In this document: one piece after another, positions 1 to 11,489 of the stretch
How the letters are laid out: every line of letters starts with the position of its first letter
How positions within the stretch are numbered: position 1 is the stretch's first letter
NCBI GenBank assembly: GCA_027596195.1
Contig: JADGJG010000009.1
Location: forward strand, 1 to 64,000
Direction: 5' to 3'
Source: Podochytrium sp. JEL0797
Taxonomy: Eukaryota; Chytridiomycota; Chytridiomycetes; Chytridiales; Chytriomycetaceae
Length of the DNA: 64,000 bases
Notes under the pieces: model-generated
Databases searched by the model: none
What the model saw: only the letters and a program-made list of their open reading frames with translations
Told to the model about the DNA's origin: nothing
Made by a program: the position numbers and the translations under genes

Positions 1-818
1 CCCCGTGGCTGGGGCGTTTTTGTTCTTGAATGTGCCGACAAATGAACCCCTTGAATCATTGAACGACAATTCCCTGAAATGTAAGCAAAATTGATGTCTT
101 GATCGAAATCAATACCTTAAATTAAATGACGGTCCCATTCTCGAACAAAAGCCACCATATGTTGCTCAAGAACGCGGCCAACAGCGTGTAAAGCAACTTC
201 ACGTTATGGAAGTCCAACAACAAATCGAAAGCTCAGAAGGGTGTCCAGAGCAGCAGCGCACGCTCATCGGCCAGGTCTGGATGGGATTTCTGGGGGTCTG
301 AGAACCAAATTTTACAAGTCGGTGTTAAATGGAAAGAAAACGGTCTCCTTTTTATTCAATGTACAGACGACCAAGTCCTCTTCGAGTGGTTTGGGATGTT
401 CCTGAAGCACCAAAACTACCAAGTCGACTTGAGCCGGATTTACACGAAGGGGCTCTGTGAAATTCGAAGAATAAACGGGAACTGGAAAGATTTATACTAC
501 CCCGCGAAACAGCCAAATGGGAAGATGTTTCCAGCTTGATGCACAAATCCCGATGTTGCGCAATAAACAAAATCCCGTTGACGCACGCAAGGCCCAAGTA
601 CCAACTACTTTGATTCCGGCACCGGAAGATCAAAGGCAACTACAACATCGACTCCACTTCAACTTTCAAAAACACGACTCAGGCCCACCTCCACTATTCG
701 CATTCGTGACTGCGCTTAGGGTACACACGTTACGCGTTCTGTCAATCTTACAGGACTTGAAAGTGGCAACTCCTTGGCAAAGCGAAGTTGTTTTGATTCG
801 GACAAAAAACACATTGAA
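1..818. other. Gene-free stretch with decayed protein-like relic
   Basis: I see no intact gene upstream of NSE1. Positions 41-135 form an AT-rich block that recurs, diverged, at 5021-5121. On the plus strand, about 193-540 can be read as one open frame of roughly 115 codons with a protein-like composition (tracts such as WDFWGSENQ and FEWFGMFLKHQNYQVDL). It is preceded in the same frame by a stop at about 190, with more protein-like sequence before that stop. No start codon fits and I recognise no family. It looks like the remains of a repeated or mobile gene rather than a working one. The NSE1 promoter must lie in the last part of this interval. Confidence 0.4.
41..135 (+). repeat. Dispersed repeat, copy A
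   Basis: A block of about 95 bp matching 5021-5121 in the same orientation, with substitutions and small indels. Shared stretches include CCTTGAA/CCTGAAA, TTGAACGNCAATTCC and AATCAATANCTTAAATTA. The two copies bracket NSE1 and the Sld3-like gene. A short further match (TTCCTGAA...CAAGGTCGAC type) follows each copy, so the original unit was longer. Confidence 0.5.
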
Positions 819-2037
819 ATGGCACGGCGACGGGGCAACACTAGTTCTGACTCTGACTCTGGCGACGACGAAGGACGCGGTGAGTGTTTCACGGACACTC
901 TTTCAGTGCCTGACTTTGCGGCCACGTTCGTGTCTCTGCTTCTCGGGGCGCACGGCGGCGTGGCGACCACGGGTCAAATCGAGCGACTGCTCAAGTTCGC
1001 GACGCCTCGCGGCGATGGCGCCATTGACACCCCGCGCAGCGTCGCGCTCCTCAACGAAGCCCTCGCTCACGTCGACCTTTCGCTGTCTTCTCTTGCGCAT
1101 CCAAAAACAGGCGAAAAGACATTCGCCCTCGTCAACACGCACAGCGACGACGCCGCTCAACTCGCGACAACTTTCTCCGCGAACGAGATCGCCTTCGTCA
1201 AGCGCATCATATACAAAATCATGACCACTGAAGACGACGTCTTTTCAATCTCAACGGGTGATGCACTGCGCGAGTCGAGTGTCGCGAAAGTGTCCGTGAC
1301 AGAGACAGAGAACCTGTTGGATCGCATTGTCGACATGGGCTGGCTGGATATTACGTGAGCGAATGCCACTCCTGCCTTGACCATGATCACCCGACTGACG
1401 AAAGCCAAAAAAAACAACAACCAGCAACGGATGGATCTCCCTTAGCATGCGCGCCCTCATGGAACTCAAAACCTATCTGCGCGAAGAATTCGAAGACTAC
1501 GTACAGTACTGCTCGGTCTGCAAAGAAATGGTCACCACACATGTGAGTCTGTTCATTTTGGTTTTCGTGTCCCCTGTATTGACTCAACTTTCGCATCAGT
1601 ACGAACGATGCTCCGACGGCGCCTGTCCCGGCCGACTCCACAAATTTTGCGCTGGCCGATACTTTGGCGTCAACGCCCGCAAGTGTCCGCATGAAGGATG
1701 CGGTGCCAATTGGGAGGGAATCACGCCCGCTCCAAACTCGCAGAATCGAGGAAGTGGTTCTCGAGTGGTTAACAAGAAGCGGCGGAAGGTCGATCAAGGG
1801 TTCTTTGATAAGAGAAAGAAGCGGGCTTCGGGTGCTGGATCGGGTTCGGAGGAAGAGGAGGAAGGGGATTTGGAAGGGTTTGTTGTTGGGGATGACGATG
1901 ACGAAGAAGAAGAGGCGACTCAGCAGCCGCGTGAGCAAGAGGAGGAAGAAGAAGAAGAGGAAGAGGAGGAGGTGCCGTTGGTGCACAAGGGCAAAAAGAG
2001 ACAGCAGCAACGCATCGAGGATTCTGACGAGGATTGA
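819..2037 (+). CDS. NSE1: NSE1-like SMC5/6 complex RING subunit
   Basis: NSE1 is a subunit of the SMC5/6 DNA-repair complex, where it pairs with the MAGE-like NSE3 and carries a variant RING with ubiquitin-ligase activity. The N-terminal winged-helix part (residues ~25-180) has the family hallmark FALVNTHSDDAAQLATTFS followed by a helix reading NEIAFVKRII. After two introns (1355-1445 and 1543-1599, both GTGAGC/GTGAGT...AG with frame preserved) comes the zinc module: CSVC, a Cys after the second intron, then HKFC and CPHEGC. The tail from ~2030 backwards is strongly acidic (Glu/Asp runs) with a basic patch, longer than usual. I chose ATG at 819; the same frame is open further upstream but without ATG. 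A short SDSDS-rich N-terminus precedes the conserved part. Confidence 0.85.
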
Positions 2038-2131
2038 TTGTTTTTTTAGTACCCCTGAAGCTAGAGAAAAGAATATTTGTGTGATTGTTTGTTGGATTGT
2101 GAAGTGGAGATGAGATTTTTTTTGTTCGAAA

Positions 2132-2923
2132 ATGGACCTCCGGACGCTCTTCACGGCTGCCGTCTTCCACACCACACCGCCAACACCCGCCGAGAGTCCC
2201 GATGCTGTGCTGGTGAGTATCTGGTTTGCTGTGTGTGTGGTGTGGTTCCCCCTAGGAACACTCTCGTTGCCATTGGCGAGTCACTCACTCAATCCAACTC
2301 ACCTCTCATTCCACAGCCACACTTTGCCAAAACGATCCAATCCCTCTCGACCCCGAGTCCCACTATCGGAGAGGTGATCCCTTTTGTTTTGTTGCGACAA
2401 ATTCACCTTGTCCGACCGTCAGCGAGAGCGAGAGGGCCTCATTTCCCTTGCTTCTCTCCCTTCGGACGCGAATGTCTTATCCCACCCCTTCACTTCCTTT
2501 TTTCCCTCTCATCCCGCTTTCTAACCCCCCTGCCCCGTTTTTTGCAACAGACCACCCCACCACCTGACCTCACAACCCTCACAACCCCCTTCCTCACCCC
2601 CTTCCCCTCCATCGAACTCAAATACACAACCACCCTCCCCTCCGAAATGCACGCGCGCGGGTGGTGGAGCCTCGCCAACGCTCCTGATTTGCGCGACGAC
2701 GCGGCGGTGGGTGAGATTCTCGGAGGAAATGAGCCGCCCGCGGGTGTATCCGGGGAGGAGTGGGGAAGGTTGTGGAGGTGGCGGTGTAGTGTTTTTGTTG
2801 GGGTTGGGGTGGAGTGTGCAGGGGAGAAGGCGCGGACACGGGCGGTGGATCAGATGGTCAAGAGGATGATGATGACGTTGAAGATGATGGAGTAATATGC
2901 TTTTATCTTTTGTTGCGGTGGAA

Positions 2924-2962
<39 letters not shown>

Positions 2963-4825
2963 CTGACTGTCCTTTTTGAACTGTTGCAGAGCTCAACTGA
3001 TTCTCCTCGTGTTGCTCGAATGCCTCCGCGTGCATAAATTGAACCCGAATACCGTCACACTCCCAGACCTCCACCATTTCCCCACGCGTGACCCCACCGC
3101 GGCCTCAGACCCCGACTCAGACCCCGAGTCCATCTCCCTCGCGTCACGATACTCGAAACGCAAACGGTCCACGCGTTCGAAAAAGAAGAAGGCCAAAATC
3201 GAGGAAACGCCCATGACGCCGACGCAACGCGTGAAGGTTTACCGGGAGGCATTGGAGAACGTGTTTGATCGATGTGTGATTTGGGATTCGTTGTTTTTCC
3301 AAGGGTTTGGGGAAAGTTTTGTGGGGCAGGAGGAGGAGGAGGGGGGGGAAGCGTGTGGGGTGCAGTTTCGGGGTTTTATGGTGGATTGTGTTGCTGAGTA
3401 GTTGAGTATTCCCATTTTTGTTTTTGGTCCCAGGCTTTTTTTGACACGACATGCACTGTCACTAGCTTCCACCCCGACATCCCCCACATTGTCGAATCCC
3501 TGTTTTCTAAAACGGGAATCCGTCTCCCACCACGCGCGACGACACCCATCCTCCCCGCAACATCTCCCTCTCGTCGCCCCGCCACCTCGCAAAAACCCAA
3601 AACCCCCGGCCGCGGGGTCGCCGCGTCAAAACGAAAACGCGCCCCCATCTCCTCTTCACTCCCGCCCGCTTCTTCCTCCTCATCCCACTCGTCTTCGATA
3701 TTAAGGAGAATGTCGCGCGCGTCGTCTTTGCTTCAACTCACCGCCCCACCCCTCACAAACACACCACCCCTCCTCCTCCCCCCCTCCCAAACCCACTCCG
3801 AACCAGGAGGCATCACCCTCCGTTCCCGTCCACGTACCAACTCGATTCCTACGGACCCACCTTCCTCCGCCTCCTCCTCAACAGGCGGCTTCTCCGCAGC
3901 CTCCATCGCACTCGCGACAAAAGGGTCCCGCACGTTGCGATCGAGTCTCGCGAATTTGGCGTCTCGAGTCGTCACGGCCACGAAACCCGCTGATGCCGTT
4001 TCGGCGGGAGAAAAGGCGCGACGGGTGTTGATGAGACGGATGGATAGTCTTCAGCAGGAGGAGAGTGGGTCCAGCCTGCTGGACAAGCGGAGTAGTACTG
4101 GTGCGGCGGGGGTGAACCCGAAGCGTGGCACACGCGAAGAAAAGGATCGGATCCTGAAAGCGAGGGAGGAGAAACTCGTGAAGGCGAGTCAGTTGATGAC
4201 GAAGCGGATGGGGAGTGGGAGTGGAGTGTTGTTGGGGGGTCCTTTGCAAGTAGCGGGTGGGGCGGTGGTTGGGTTGGTTGGGGCGCGGAAGGGGAGGGGA
4301 GCCGGGATGATGGTGGGCAAGAGTCCTGGGAAGGATAAGTTGAGGAGGGATTTGAAGTTGACGGAGCGGTTGAGGGGGCCTGATGTTTTGTTGAAACGTG
4401 AGTTGTTTTTTATGTTTTTTGTTTCTGATTCGCGTCATTTCTTTGCAGCAGGACGGACCAGCAACGAAAACAACCCCCAAGACCCAACCCCACCCGTCTC
4501 CACTGACCCCCCTTCGGATCTCCCGCCGTCCTCCCCAATCCCAAAAACCCCAACCACAACCCGCCGCCGCCGCGTCGCCGAACTCTCCCTCCCACTCCTC
4601 CGATCAGGCCGAAACCTCCTCGCCGAATTCCGTAACGCGAATTGGGACGAAATCGAGCAAAGCTGCGCCACCACCACGCAGCAGCAGGAGGATGAGTTTT
4701 TCGTTTCCGATAGTCCGATTAAAAATAGCGTGCATGAGCGGCCCGTGGTGAAGTTGAAGGTGCGGAGTGCGAAAAAGAGGCAGGCTGTGAGGATGTTGGA
4801 TATGGATTCTTTGTTTGATGATTGA
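2132..4825 (+). CDS. SLD3: Sld3-like DNA replication initiation regulator
   Basis: Sld3 (Treslin relative) loads Cdc45 on the MCM helicase after CDK phosphorylation. The call rests on a core spliced across the 2892-2989 intron, giving EAQLILLVLLECLRVHKL, the usual opening of the Sld3/Treslin domain, followed by a linker, then ENVFDRCVIWDSL and a helix reading HPDIPHIVESLFSK. The rest is low-complexity, Ser/Pro/Arg-rich, with a basic C-terminus ending in MLDMDSLFDD. Proposed exons: 2132-2212, 2317-2373, 2551-2891, 2990-3397, 3466-4397, 4449-4825. The 3398-3465 boundary is the weakest: an acceptor at 3433 is also possible. SP and TP sites in the tail fit CDK control. The family is so divergent that another replication or chromatin factor cannot be excluded. 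Confidence 0.6.
2892..2989 (+). repeat. Intron carrying a (GT)n microsatellite
   Basis: This intron of the Sld3-like gene holds an uninterrupted GT dinucleotide run of about 34 bp (roughly 2927-2960) between its donor GTAATA and acceptor TTGCAG. Confidence 0.8.
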
Positions 4826-5020
4826 GTGAAGGGGTGGGGGGGAGACAAACGAATAATAATAAGAAGGGTGCTGTATCGTGTTTTTTTTTGCTTTCCATTT
4901 TCAAAGCTCCCGCGTTCTCCAATTTTCTCGAGTTGCGCGGGGGGCTCCAAAGTGAAATACCTCTGGATACACACTATTCATTCCTTCTAAAAACCAGGGT
5001 ATATTTACAGTGTTGAGTAG

Positions 5021-5121
5021 AAAAGTGAAACCCCTGAAAACGTTGAACGCCAATTCCATGAAATACAACTAAAAAATTGGAGTCGCGCTTATAATCAATA
5101 TCTTAAATTATAGAACGTTCC
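5021..5121 (+). repeat. Dispersed repeat, copy B
   Basis: Diverged direct copy of 41-135. Downstream, about 5220-5310, a second patch resembles the protein-like relic at 330-450 (for example TTCCTGAAACTCCCACTAGT against TTCCTGAAGCACCAAAACTA), so both the AT-rich block and part of a former coding region were shared. Confidence 0.5.
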
Positions 5122-5576
5122 TCGAGTCTCAAGTCCAACCCCACAGACCCAGAATCCGGACGAACTCATCCAGCAGTTCAACGACCCCGCCGAAGTCTGC
5201 GATCTCTAAATGTATAAAGGACCACGTTCTGTTTTTGAACAAAATGCGAAACCCGTCATTGCTCATTCCTGAAACTCCCACTAGTACCAAGGTCGACATT
5301 GGAGATTGTCAAACTTCCCCCAACAAGCGATTGTGACAAGCCTCGCCAGAATGGCTTGTTTTCTTCTGAGGCAGGTGCTCTGCAGGGAATGTTGTCTTTG
5401 TCATCTCTCTGGGTTCAAGTTGGAGTTCTTCCCTCATCTCAAGTTCATCTGACCCATTTGTGACAGGAGGCTGTGAATGAATCATTTTGTCATGCCTCTT
5501 CACTTGTGTTCAGCTGCTGGTTTCCTATTTGAGCAAGTGGTTTTCTGTTGCCCTCTCCTTCGAAAAAGATTATATA

Positions 5577-5910
5577 TTTTTCCCTGTGTATTGCTTCTTC
5601 GAAGGTGAGGGCTCTTTATGTTGTGTTGTGTTGTGTTGTGTTGTGGCTGATTGTTCTGGTCTGTTTGTACTGTTGGTCAGGTTGTTATTGCTGTTCCATT
5701 GCTTTGCCACTTGTCTGAATCACCGTATTGATTTGATTCTTCTTGCTATAAGGTTTTTGATTTGGTTTAATTTTATGCTTGAATTCTTGTTAAAAGAATA
5801 TGTCTTTTTCCCTGTGTATTGCTTCTTTGAAGGTTGTTATTGCTGTTCTGTTGCTTTGTCACTTGTCTGAATCGCTGTATTGACTCAATTCTTCTTGCTA
5901 TAAGGTTGTT
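5577..5910 (+). repeat. Local imperfect direct repeat
   Basis: Two elements occur twice in the same order. Element x (TTTTTCCCTGTGTATTGCTT start) is at about 5577-5606 and 5803-5833. Element y (GTTGTTATTGCTGTT start, about 77 bp) is at about 5681-5757 and 5833-5910. In the second copy x runs straight into y; in the first they are separated by about 75 bp that include a TTGTG pentamer run. Confidence 0.75.
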
Positions 5911-7179
5911 TCCTCTGTGTTTGCCCTCTGAACACTCTATTGCTCTTGCCTGCTTCAAGTCGCCTCTTTTGAGCCTCGTCTTCTCCACTGTCAACTAGTC
6001 GTCAGAACCAACGACCAGCTACCAAATACTCGTAACGGGAGAATCTGTGGAATCTACTTCTCTGTGTAACACGATGGAAGCCTCTCCAACCCTAAAATTG
6101 TGAAGCGGCTACTTCCATACACCCAATGAGGGAAATATTGCCAATGGCTTTGAGGATGGAGGGTGGGTATACGCTGATTCCTCCACTGGCCGAGCCTGCG
6201 AAATTCATCCTGTTTTCGATCAATGGAAACCCTGGACAATTACAAGCTGTGTGGGTTATTTCCCAACCTTGCTCGCAAAACCCCAGAGATGGTGCATATA
6301 GTCGGCATGCAGAGTTCCTGATCACAGGAGAGGTGGTCAGGAACTCTACTTGGAGCTCAACCATGACGAATTCGTTTGTTGGTAAATCTTCCCTCATTTT
6401 GACCAACAAACAGGAATAGGAGGCTTCATGGTTAGCAAATGTTTCTGCTTTCTCACGGGCAGCTGTCTCCGCTCTCTCTTGAAAGATTTTCGTCAGTTTG
6501 GCTGGCAAGAGAGTGAATCTTGGTTATCTAGAGCCCTGACGCTAGGTACTGTTGGCTTTAGTACGCGATGTTGAGTCTGTGCCGCATTGCGTCTTGTTGA
6601 ACGGCGTGGTGAAGCGATAAGCCATGGCTGTTGATTTCTGGGTAGTTTTGTGCAAGAAATATTCTCGGGGGAGGGGGGGGGGGCTTTTTCGTGTTTCGAG
6701 CTGCAAATCCCCCCAATCCCCCCTCAAGTCGCGTATTTTTGCTTCTTTAATTCTTTCTCCGAGATTGCCAATCGAGGCACATGACCTGTGTCTGCTTCGA
6801 GGTACCTGTTATTTGTTAGTATATTCGCGAAAATGTTTATTCATTCTGATTTAGCAGCTGTGTCTAATTTGCTTTTGATATTTTGGCTTCTGATCGGTGA
6901 GCCAGACTGCTTTATTCGTTGCCGTCAAAATTCTACTCGACGCGTCAACGTGGCGCGTTCATTAATATTGAATGATACGTATTCGTGTGTATGTGCAACG
7001 TAATCGGACGGCCACAACTTCCAACTTTCGAGGTAGGCCACGGCAGACCGTGTTGCAAGTGGCCCGGGGATCAAGCCTGGGAATCTAAGCAAATTGAAAA
7101 GAACACTAGCCACAGTTTTCATGCATAAAACCTTGTCATATTATTACTGGAAAGAACCACACAAAAAACCCAAATTATT

Positions 7180-10100
7180 CTATTTGGTACTGCTAGCACT
7201 GCTCCCCGCACTCCCAGGTCTCGTTGTCTTCTTGATTCTCCCAGCCCCAGTTATGGGTCCTACAGATGCACGCGGCATTTCAAATGACGGAATTGCAACT
7301 GCCACTGATGCACGAGAGGCCTCTTTCTTGATGGACCCACCAGCGGTGGGTGCGAGGCTCCTGCGTGGCTGTGAGGGGATTGCGGAGCCATTGGACGGGG
7401 GTGCAGGTGGCAAAGACACAGACACTAAAAACGAATACGGAGTTAAAAGGGTGAAGTTTTTCAAATCGAAATACGCAGTCGTACTGTTCATGTTGGTTGT
7501 GGAAACATGCACCGAGGATCCCACACCACTTCTGTCGGTGGTTTGGCGCGAATGAGGAGCTCCCTGTGACCTTGGTGCAACTCCTCCAAACGAGGCTCCC
7601 AAGACAGACGACGATCGCGAGGATGTGCGAGATTGAATTCCTGCTGGCTTGGACATGCGGCTGGGTCCTCGCCCTCCGTTCGAAGACGTGTCACTTCCGT
7701 CGTTTGAACCAGCTCTCGAGGCCACACGCGACAAAGGTCTCGATGGAGGTGCCAAGTTTTTCTACAGAATGGCGGTCAAAAAATTACTCAGAAAAGAACA
7801 CCCCCCTCAGAAAAATCGCACCTGCGTATACAAATCCATCACTTTCATTGTTATCTCGGGATGCTGATCCATAATCCTCGAAATCTCCGTCTGCACCAAA
7901 TTCCCCAAATCCTTACACTCGCGGATCCTGAAATCCAACTCCTCCACGGACTCGACCCCTTCACTTTTGCCCGCTCCGCCTGATCCTTGCCGCAGAAGTT
8001 TTGCTGCTCGAATCGCTGACTTGTAGGCGCGATCGCGTTTGGCCTCTTGCTCGCGAATCTCCTTGTCCATGGTGGATAGTTTGGTTTCAATGATGCCCAA
8101 GGCTTGGAGGCGAGAGGATTCGTCCGAGGAAATGGACGCGGATGTGCGTTCGAGGGATTGCAGGTTTTGTTGGAGGGTTTGGATATCTTGGCGTTTGGCT
8201 TTGTAGCGCTCCATTACAGTGCGGTATTGCTGCGAGAAGGATAAACGACAAGATGAGTAAAAACCAATATTGGGCAATGAAAAAAGCTCACTTGTTCCAG
8301 CAGCTCCTTGTGCTGTACATCCGAGGCATTCAGTTCGGCCTTGTACAAACTGCATCACCAAAAAATAAGCGCGTCAACCAATGGGATTAATCGAACAGGG
8401 GAAATAACTCAACTTCAAGCGATACCCTTCGTTGCGGTCATTCATCAACTTTAGTGTGTTCTCCAAAGCCTTGATCTCCTTCTCGGCCTTCCGAATCTTG
8501 GCATCCAACTCATCCCCTTCCCTCTGTAACTCCTCCCTCTGCTGACTCGCCTGAATCACATAAAAAGCCTGACTGTGCTCCTCTTCTCCTTCCTCAGGCG
8601 CAAACTGCGTCATCAAAATCTCATACCGCCTCCTCAACTTCTCGACTCTCCCGACACGATCCCGGAGCTCCGAATTGGCTGAATGTCTCTCCTCTTCGGC
8701 GTTTTTTACTTGCACGCGCAGCATATCGGTATGAATGTGAATCTCTTTGGTGCGTTCCTCGAGGGCCAGGTGTAGAGAGATTTGGCGATGTTCGAGGGAA
8801 AACACTTCGTCCGCGCGCGCGTGCAGGAATCCGCGGAGTTTGCGGAGTTCGAGGCGAAGAATGTTTTCTTCAACCATGAGCTCTTCCTTTTCTTTGATTT
8901 TGACAGAGAGTTGGTTGCCCTAAACCAAAACCCTTAGTGGAAATTCTCAATTAAAATCCCATGTTATGGGTTTTACCGCGCTTTCCGTGTATAAATTGAG
9001 TTCATCGATACTCTCAGTAATCGAATCGCGCTCCTTTTGCAAATTCTCCATCTTGCGTTTCGATTGTCGCAAATCCTCTTGCGATTTCTTGAGCTGCGCG
9101 TTGATGAGGTTGAATTTTTTGGTCAGGTCTTCAAGCTGAAGGTTCAGTTCTTCAATCTTTTTCATGAGAATGTCTTTTTCTTCGTCAGTGCGGTCTCCCT
9201 AGTGAATTTAGGTACGTTAAATTTCTTTGAGTTCAGTGGCGGCGGTTACCTGAGCGCGACGGACTTTTCTCTCCAACTGCTGGATCTGGAACTCCTGAGC
9301 ATAGAGCAGCGCTTGCTGTTTGAGGGCATCTTGATCCAATCTAGCAGTCAAATCAGCAATTAAAAACAAATTGGTGGGAAAGGAAAGCTAATCCACTCAC
9401 TTGTGGATCGTCGAATTGAGATTCTTCAGCGTCGCCTCGCTTCCCGTGATTTCTGCGGTAAGGTTTTTCTCTTCTTGGCGCAGACGAAAGAGTTCTTGAG
9501 TGCGCTTGAATTCTGAAAGAAGGGTCCAGGTTGTGAGCGGAATTTCCAAACACCGCGAAAAGGAAAGCACAAACGTTGTTCGCGCAACACTTTGACTTCC
9601 TTGTCGAGCGCCTTGTTTCTTGCTTCTTCATTATGCAAGATGTCTTGCAGCTATTAAAATTCACCGGGTTGAGTGTCGGACAAAGATGGGACTCGTGTGA
9701 AAGCGTACCTCAGCCGCCTTGGCTTCCATCGACATGGTATCTCCCATCATGCGTGTGAGTTTTTCTTTCATGGCGTTTCGGTTCGCCATCTCGGTTTGCA
9801 GAATGTGTTGTTTATCGTGTAAGTTGTCTTTGAGATTTGAGACTTCGTTTTTGCGGTTCGAGAGGTCGGTGGAAGCTGGAGCAGTGTTGAAAATTAAGTA
9901 TTCGCACTATCTGAGATTGTGTGCGTACTTTTGGTCAATGTAGATCGAAGGACTTCGACGTCGTCTTGGAATTGGCTGAAATTCGCTACCGCGTCGCTGT
10001 GTTCCATTCTGTAGAATATCATTCGCTCTTTCAATTAAAAAACTGTTGATAATGAAATGTATTCAACACTAACCGGAATTTGCTCACGGTGCGATCGCAG

Positions 10101-11280
10101 ATTGCGATTCTCTTTTCTGTGTCAGAGTTGTTGGACAATTGCATGTCCAAAAAGGCTTGCTTCTCGTTGATGATTTTTCCCTTTTCAACGAGCTCTTCCT
10201 ATATTTTCCATTGAGTTCAGTGCTTTGCGTGGTTGTGAGCCCCGAGACAAGTGGAATGGTACGCAAAACCTTTGTCATTTGATACTTCTCCTGCAGCTCA
10301 AGAATCTCATCATCTCGCTTCTGCATTGTTGTGATGGCGTTCTCCCACTGTTGAATTAGGTCCTGTCGCTCGATATGCAACCGTTTGAACGAATCTGTGG
10401 TTTTGTCCAATTCGATTTGCGCGACTTGAGTTTCGGTGACCTACGAGACAAGGAATTCTCAATACGCGTCCTCTCGCCAAAATCGAAAAACAAAGCTCAA
10501 ACCTCAGTGCTCAACACAGCCTTCTTCTTGTTCACTTCCTGCATTAGCTTTTCAATCGCCAAACTCAACTCTTTGATGCGCGAGTCGTCCTCTTTGGTAT
10601 ACTTCAAGAGCGCGAAATTGTCTTCTTCCTTCTCAGCCTGCACGCGCAGCCATTCGTCGAGCTCCTCCTTCTCCATTTTCAGCTCCCCGCGAATCGAGTC
10701 GATTTTCTCGTTTCCGCGGTAGATGTTGTTTTGAATCGTGTTGAGCTGTGTTTTCGAAGATCCATGCGCTTTAAAAATCAGGTATGCAATTTCGGTTGGT
10801 TTTTCTTACGTGATCGGTCGTGTCCGAAATCTCCTTTTCCGTCCGTCTAATCTCCAACACGAGTCTCCCGCTCTCACGGTCCGCAAGCTGTTTGAAGTGG
10901 TCTTCGGTTTCAATTTGACGCGTTTTGGCATCGTGGAGGGCCTATGTGTTTGAGAAGAGAGATTTGAGTTTTCAAAAACTCGAATTCCCAAAAATCTATT
11001 TACCTGCGTCTGTTTCAATTCTTGTTGAACGTTTTTCAAATGTCGTTTCATGGCATCGCCGCGTGAAGAGTTGTCATCGAGGAGCGAGAGGAGGGAGTTG
11101 AGTTTGGTTTCTTTATGTTGGATCTAAACAACCCCAAGCAATTTGATCAAAAATCAGACGCGAATGAATATGCACGAAGAATCACGGCATTACTTGGTTT
11201 GCAATCTCCTTATTTTGCGTGTTGGCGAATGGCGGCAACGAGTGAATGTGCGTGTTGTCGGCCGCGTTTGAACTGAGCAT
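7180..11280 (-). CDS. CCDC39: CCDC39, ciliary 96-nm axonemal ruler subunit
   Basis: CCDC39 with CCDC40 forms the molecular ruler that sets the 96-nm repeat of motile cilia and places inner dynein arms and the dynein regulatory complex. The product is almost wholly coiled coil, spread over a dozen or more short exons, about 900-1000 residues, matching the family length. Diagnostic tracts are [16 protein letters not shown] near the N-terminus, [19 protein letters not shown] in the first third, [38 protein letters not shown] and [20 protein letters not shown], all in the order seen in animals and algae. The C-terminal exons are Ser/Arg/Gly-rich with a Ser-rich end ([10 protein letters not shown]), as in other CCDC39 proteins. 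ATG at 11278-11280 opens MLSSNAADN. Several exon edges are estimated, and the last large exon may contain an unrecognised intron. Confidence 0.93.
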
Positions 11281-11489
11281 CTTTGTCGAGTCGTATTGGT
11301 TAAATCGCGTTTGTTCTTGATATTTTGGAGCTTTTGAGGCTATTGGGCGTGAGGAATGACGTTCGCAACGTGATTCCGGAATCGGACTGTTTGATTTCGT
11401 GACAATTTGTCACGCACCCCCCTTTCAAAATTCAATATATTTTAATACTATTCCCAATCATTCTATCCAAGCAAATTCATCCCATTTCA

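Larger units (their letters stand above)
4826..7179. other. Gene-poor 2.3 kb stretch
   Basis: No gene can be supported here. It holds the second copy of the dispersed relic (5021-about 5310), a local imperfect repeat (5577-5910), a TTGTG pentamer run (about 5619-5644) and a poly-G tract near 6667-6689. One minus-strand reading frame (6092-6508) is open for about 138 codons with a fairly protein-like composition. It lacks an ATG, sits directly after a possible splice acceptor (CTTGCCAG) and could be an exon of an unrecognised or dead gene. A minus frame at 5309-5503 is similar in quality but shorter. I recognise neither. Confidence 0.4.

Noticed and set aside
880..906. Very short intron in NSE1 (GTGAGTGTTT...TTTCAG)
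   Set aside because: It would be only 27 bp, too short for a spliceosomal intron, and the frame is open through it.
517..1224. Long plus-strand frame overlapping the NSE1 start
   Set aside because: Its second half is an out-of-frame shadow of NSE1 with Arg/Ser-rich composition.
6990..7090. Possible tRNA-like stem-loop (CCCGGG GATCAAG CCTGGG)
   Set aside because: The hairpin has a 7-base loop, but the loop is not TTCRANN and I could not form an acceptor stem or anticodon arm.
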